Of a stretch of 8,043 bases of DNA, positions 5,667 to 8,043 are shown in pieces. A program made the position numbers and the translations under genes. The DNA lies in assembly GCA_045585875.1 (NCBI GenBank), contig JAZMZH010000129.1:1-8043 (forward strand). Reading direction: 5' to 3'. Positions within the stretch are counted from its first letter, which is position 1. Each line of letters starts with the position of its first letter. This DNA comes from JAVBQJ01 sp045585875 (GTDB taxonomy: Bacteria; Verrucomicrobiota; Lentisphaeria; Victivallales; Victivallaceae). The notes below the pieces were generated by a model. It was not told where the DNA came from. It made no database searches and was given only the letters and a program-made list of their open reading frames with translations.

Positions 5667-7152
5667 TCTGAACCAATTGAGCCCGGCTGCGGGCGGTCTG
5701 CCCAGCGAAGCCCAGATGCTGGCGTGGGCGGCGGAATTCTGCGGGGAAAGTCCTGCCGCTTCCGCTCCCGGTGCGGCATCCGGAACGGACTGGTCGCAGC
5801 TTGCTTCCGACGTGCTCGGAGCCGAAACTGCGGCGGCCTCCGAGGCCTACTCGCCGACGCTGGTCAGCGCGAAGCAGGCGGAAGTATCGGCCCGATCGAC
5901 CAAAGAAAAAACGCTGCCTCGTTCCAGCGCCAGTATCGGCGGCATCCCCGTGGAGAAGATCCGTGCGGATTTCCCGATCCTCTCGGAACGTCTCAGTTCC
6001 GGCAGGCCGCTGGTATGGTTCGACAACGGAGCCACGACCCAGCGGCCGCGGCAGGTCATCGACCGGATTTCGCGCTATTACCTTCACGAAAACTCCAACG
6101 TGCACCGGGGAGCCCATGAACTGGCAGCCCGTTCCACCGACGCGTATGAAAATGCGCGTTCCACGGTGGCGAAGTTTCTCGGCGCGGGCAACGCGAAAGA
6201 CATCGTTTTCGTGCGCGGCACGACCGAGGGCATCAACCTCGTCGCGCAGAGTTATGTGCGTCCGATATTGAAAGAGGGCGATGAGATCATCGTCTCCCTG
6301 CTGGAACACCATGCGAACATCGTCCCCTGGCAGATGATCGCGGCGGCGACCGGTGCGAAGATCCGGGTCATCCCGGTGGATGCGGCGGGACAGCTCGATC
6401 TTGCGGAATATGTGAAGCTCTTCAATTCACACACGAAGTTCGTCTCGGTCACCCACGTTTCCAATGTCCTCGGCACGGTCACGCCCGTGGCGGAACTGGT
6501 CGGCATCGCCCACGCTCACGGCGTCCGCATCCTGATCGACGGCGCACAGTCGGTCGCGCATATCCCGGTCAACGTGACCGCGCTGGACCCGGACTTCTAT
6601 GTGTTCTCCGGACACAAGATTTTCGGTCCGAACGGGATCGGTGCGGTCTACGGCAAGACCGATGCGCTGGAAGAAGCCCAGCCCTGGCAGGGCGGCGGCA
6701 ACATGATCGCGGACGTCACCTTCGAACGCACCGTCTATCAGGCTGCTCCAAATAAATTCGAGGCGGGGACCGGGAGCATCGCGGATGCCGTCGGTCTGGG
6801 CGCGGCGCTGGAATACATGATGCAGATCGGTATGGCGAACGTGGCGGCCTATGAGCACGAACTCACGCAGTACGGCATGGTGCGTCTCGCGGCGATACCG
6901 GGACTGCATCTCATCGGGACCGCGCCCGGCAAATCCGGCGTGCTCTCCTTCGTGCTGGACAACCATGACATCGTCTCCGTCGGAAAGTATCTGGACAGTC
7001 AGGGCATCGCGGTCCGCGCGGGTCATCACTGCGCTCAGCCGATCCTGCGGCACTACGGTCTGGAAGGTTCGGTGCGTCCGGTGCTGGCCTTCTACAACAC
7101 GCCGGAAGAGATCGACTTGCTGGCGGAGGCTATTGAGCGTCTGGTCCGTTGA
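5647..7152 (+). CDS. Encapsulin cargo: SufS-type cysteine desulfurase with N-terminal targeting extension
   Basis: This 501-residue PLP-dependent group II (SufS/CsdA-type) desulfurase converts cysteine to alanine and an enzyme persulfide. The catalytic domain starts near residue 100 (IPVEKIRADFPIL) and shows DNGATTQRP (126-134), NVHRGAHELA (151-160), EHHANIVPW (220-228), LIDGAQS (296-302), PLP lysine K324 in SGHKIFGPNG, and the active Cys C462 in RAGHHCAQP. The first ~100 residues are rich in Ala, Ser, Gly and Pro, lack a SufS counterpart, and match the disordered encapsulation domain known for family 2A cargo. Two short amphipathic stretches stand out there: AQMLAWAAEF (22-31) and DWSQLASDVL (48-57). 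The gene overlaps the encapsulin by 20 nt, implying coupled shell and cargo synthesis. No SufE or SufU partner is seen; the MoeZ rhodanese domain may accept the persulfide. The start could also be ATG 5653. Confidence 0.95.
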   Translation: MTMTGTDLNQLSPAAGGLPSEAQMLAWAAEFCGESPAASAPGAASGTDWSQLASDVLGAETAAASEAYSPTLVSAKQAEVSARSTKEKTLPRSSASIGGIPVEKIRADFPILSERLSSGRPLVWFDNGATTQRPRQVIDRISRYYLHENSNVHRGAHELAARSTDAYENARSTVAKFLGAGNAKDIVFVRGTTEGINLVAQSYVRPILKEGDEIIVSLLEHHANIVPWQMIAAATGAKIRVIPVDAAGQLDLAEYVKLFNSHTKFVSVTHVSNVLGTVTPVAELVGIAHAHGVRILIDGAQSVAHIPVNVTALDPDFYVFSGHKIFGPNGIGAVYGKTDALEEAQPWQGGGNMIADVTFERTVYQAAPNKFEAGTGSIADAVGLGAALEYMMQIGMANVAAYEHELTQYGMVRLAAIPGLHLIGTAPGKSGVLSFVLDNHDIVSVGKYLDSQGIAVRAGHHCAQPILRHYGLEGSVRPVLAFYNTPEEIDLLAEAIERLVR

Positions 7153-7169
7153 GCAGGGGGAGGTCCTGA

Positions 7170-8043
7170 ATGGAGAACCACCGGATAGACGATGTGCTGG
7201 AAGCGGTGCTGGCGAGCTACGCCCAGTATCCCGCCATCGGCAAGATCGGCGAGACGCACTTCCCGAAGCGGCATCTGATCCTGTCGGCGCTGAAGAAACT
7301 GCAATGCGTGATCTTTCCGGGCTTCTTCGATGAGAAGGAGCTCCGGAAAGACAACATCCGCTTCTACACCGGGCAGCTGCTCGAGGAGATCCGGGAGATC
7401 CTGACGGAGCAGATCGCGAAGACGCTCCGGCTGTTCGTCGAAGAATTCCGCGACGCTTCCGCCGACACGGTCCGGAAACGCAGTGAGGAGATCGTGGGGC
7501 GCTTCCTCGCCGCGATCCCCCGGATCCGCGAAAATCTCGCCACGGACATCGAGGCCGCCTACGAGGGGGACCCCGCCGCATTCAGCCGGGACGAGGTGAT
7601 CTCGTCCTATCCCGGCATCTACGCGACCATGGTCAACCGGATCGCTCACGAACTCTACGAGCTCGGGGTGCCCCTGATCCCGCGGATCATGACCGAACAC
7701 GCCCACAGCGTCACCGGGATCGACATCCATCCCGGCGCGAAGCTGGGAAAATACTTCTTCATCGACCACGGTACGGGCATCGTGATCGGCGAGACCTCGG
7801 AGATCGGCGAGCACGCGAAGATCTATCAGGGCGTCACGCTGGGAGCGCTCTCCACCCGCGGCGGTCAGCTGCTGAAAGGCAAAAAGCGGCATCCGACCAT
7901 CGAAGACGATGTGACCATCTATTCGGGTGCGTCCATCCTCGGCGGCGAGACCGTTATCAGCGAGGGCGCGGTGATCGGCGGCAACGCGTTCGTGACCAAA
8001 TCGGTGCCAGAGCAGACGCGGGTCAGCGCAAAGATGCCGGAAC
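7170..8043 (+). CDS. cysE: Serine O-acetyltransferase, 3'-truncated by window edge
   Basis: This frame is open from ATG 7170 to the window end, at least 291 residues. It transfers acetyl from acetyl-CoA to serine, giving O-acetylserine for cysteine synthase. The N-terminal ~140 residues are helical (SAT N-domain, longer than the catalytic core needs). From about 181 the left-handed beta-helix repeats begin: GIDIHPGAKLG (183-193, catalytic D185), FIDHGTGIVIGET (197-209, catalytic H200, 15 residues after D185 as in E. coli CysE), YQGVTLGALS (219-228), KRHPTIEDDV (239-248), and ILGGETVISEGAVIGGNAFV. It fits the longer SAT/EpsC group, and SATs are known neighbours of family 2A encapsulins. The start is fixed by GGAGG (7159-7163), 6 nt upstream; it begins 17 nt after the desulfurase stop. 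The C-terminal tail, where CysE binds cysteine synthase, is outside the window. Confidence 0.95.
   Translation, partial: MENHRIDDVLEAVLASYAQYPAIGKIGETHFPKRHLILSALKKLQCVIFPGFFDEKELRKDNIRFYTGQLLEEIREILTEQIAKTLRLFVEEFRDASADTVRKRSEEIVGRFLAAIPRIRENLATDIEAAYEGDPAAFSRDEVISSYPGIYATMVNRIAHELYELGVPLIPRIMTEHAHSVTGIDIHPGAKLGKYFFIDHGTGIVIGETSEIGEHAKIYQGVTLGALSTRGGQLLKGKKRHPTIEDDVTIYSGASILGGETVISEGAVIGGNAFVTKSVPEQTRVSAKMPE

Noticed and set aside
6427..7581. 384-aa - strand open frame opposite the desulfurase and SAT
   Set aside because: Arg/Ser/Pro-rich low-complexity translation without motifs; a shadow of the sense codons.
1..8043. CRISPR arrays, tRNA or rRNA genes, insertion sequences, tandem repeats
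   Set aside because: None was seen on reading through; intergenic space other than 1678-1845 is too short to hold them.

Overview
This is a GC-rich bacterial window with all real genes on the + strand, organised as two consecutive transcription units devoted to sulfur transfer. The organism cannot be named from the sequence. Use of ThiH (radical SAM, oxygen-sensitive) to make the thiazole precursor suggests an anaerobic or facultative bacterium. The strong Shine-Dalgarno sites and the TTGACA-17-TATATT promoter are ordinary bacterial signals.

Region 1 (1-1677) is the tail of a thiamine thiazole operon: the 3' two thirds or less of thiG, complete thiH, and, overlapping the thiH stop by 4 nt, an undescribed 65-aa protein with eight cysteines. 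Region 2 (1678-1845) is the only substantial intergenic gap. It carries a near-consensus sigma70-type promoter (1735-1763), an inverted repeat abutting the -35 box, a possible weak hairpin with U-tract at the transcript start, and a perfect 6-1-6 palindrome in the leader.

Region 3 (1846-8043) is a tightly packed seven-gene operon: a CysM-like cysteine synthase, a Mec-like JAMM peptidase, a CysO-like ubiquitin-fold sulfur carrier, a MoeZ-like E1 adenylyltransferase fused to rhodanese, a family 2A (SrpI-type) encapsulin shell protein, a SufS-type cysteine desulfurase with a ~100-residue disordered-looking N-terminal extension (the expected encapsulin cargo), and a serine O-acetyltransferase that runs off the window end.

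Read together, the operon looks like a closed sulfur loop. SAT makes O-acetylserine. MoeZ activates the CysO carrier C-terminus and sulfurates it. CysM joins thiocarboxylate sulfur to O-acetylserine. Mec releases cysteine. The shell-housed desulfurase takes sulfur back out of cysteine, and family 2A shells have been reported to store elemental sulfur. The most notable sequence-level observation is that the CysO-like carrier is encoded ending in Gly-Gly-Cys, so the primary translation product already resembles the CysO-cysteine adduct that Mec cleaves. The individual families are known. The physical union of a full carrier-protein cysteine pathway with an encapsulin sulfur compartment is the candidate novel system here.
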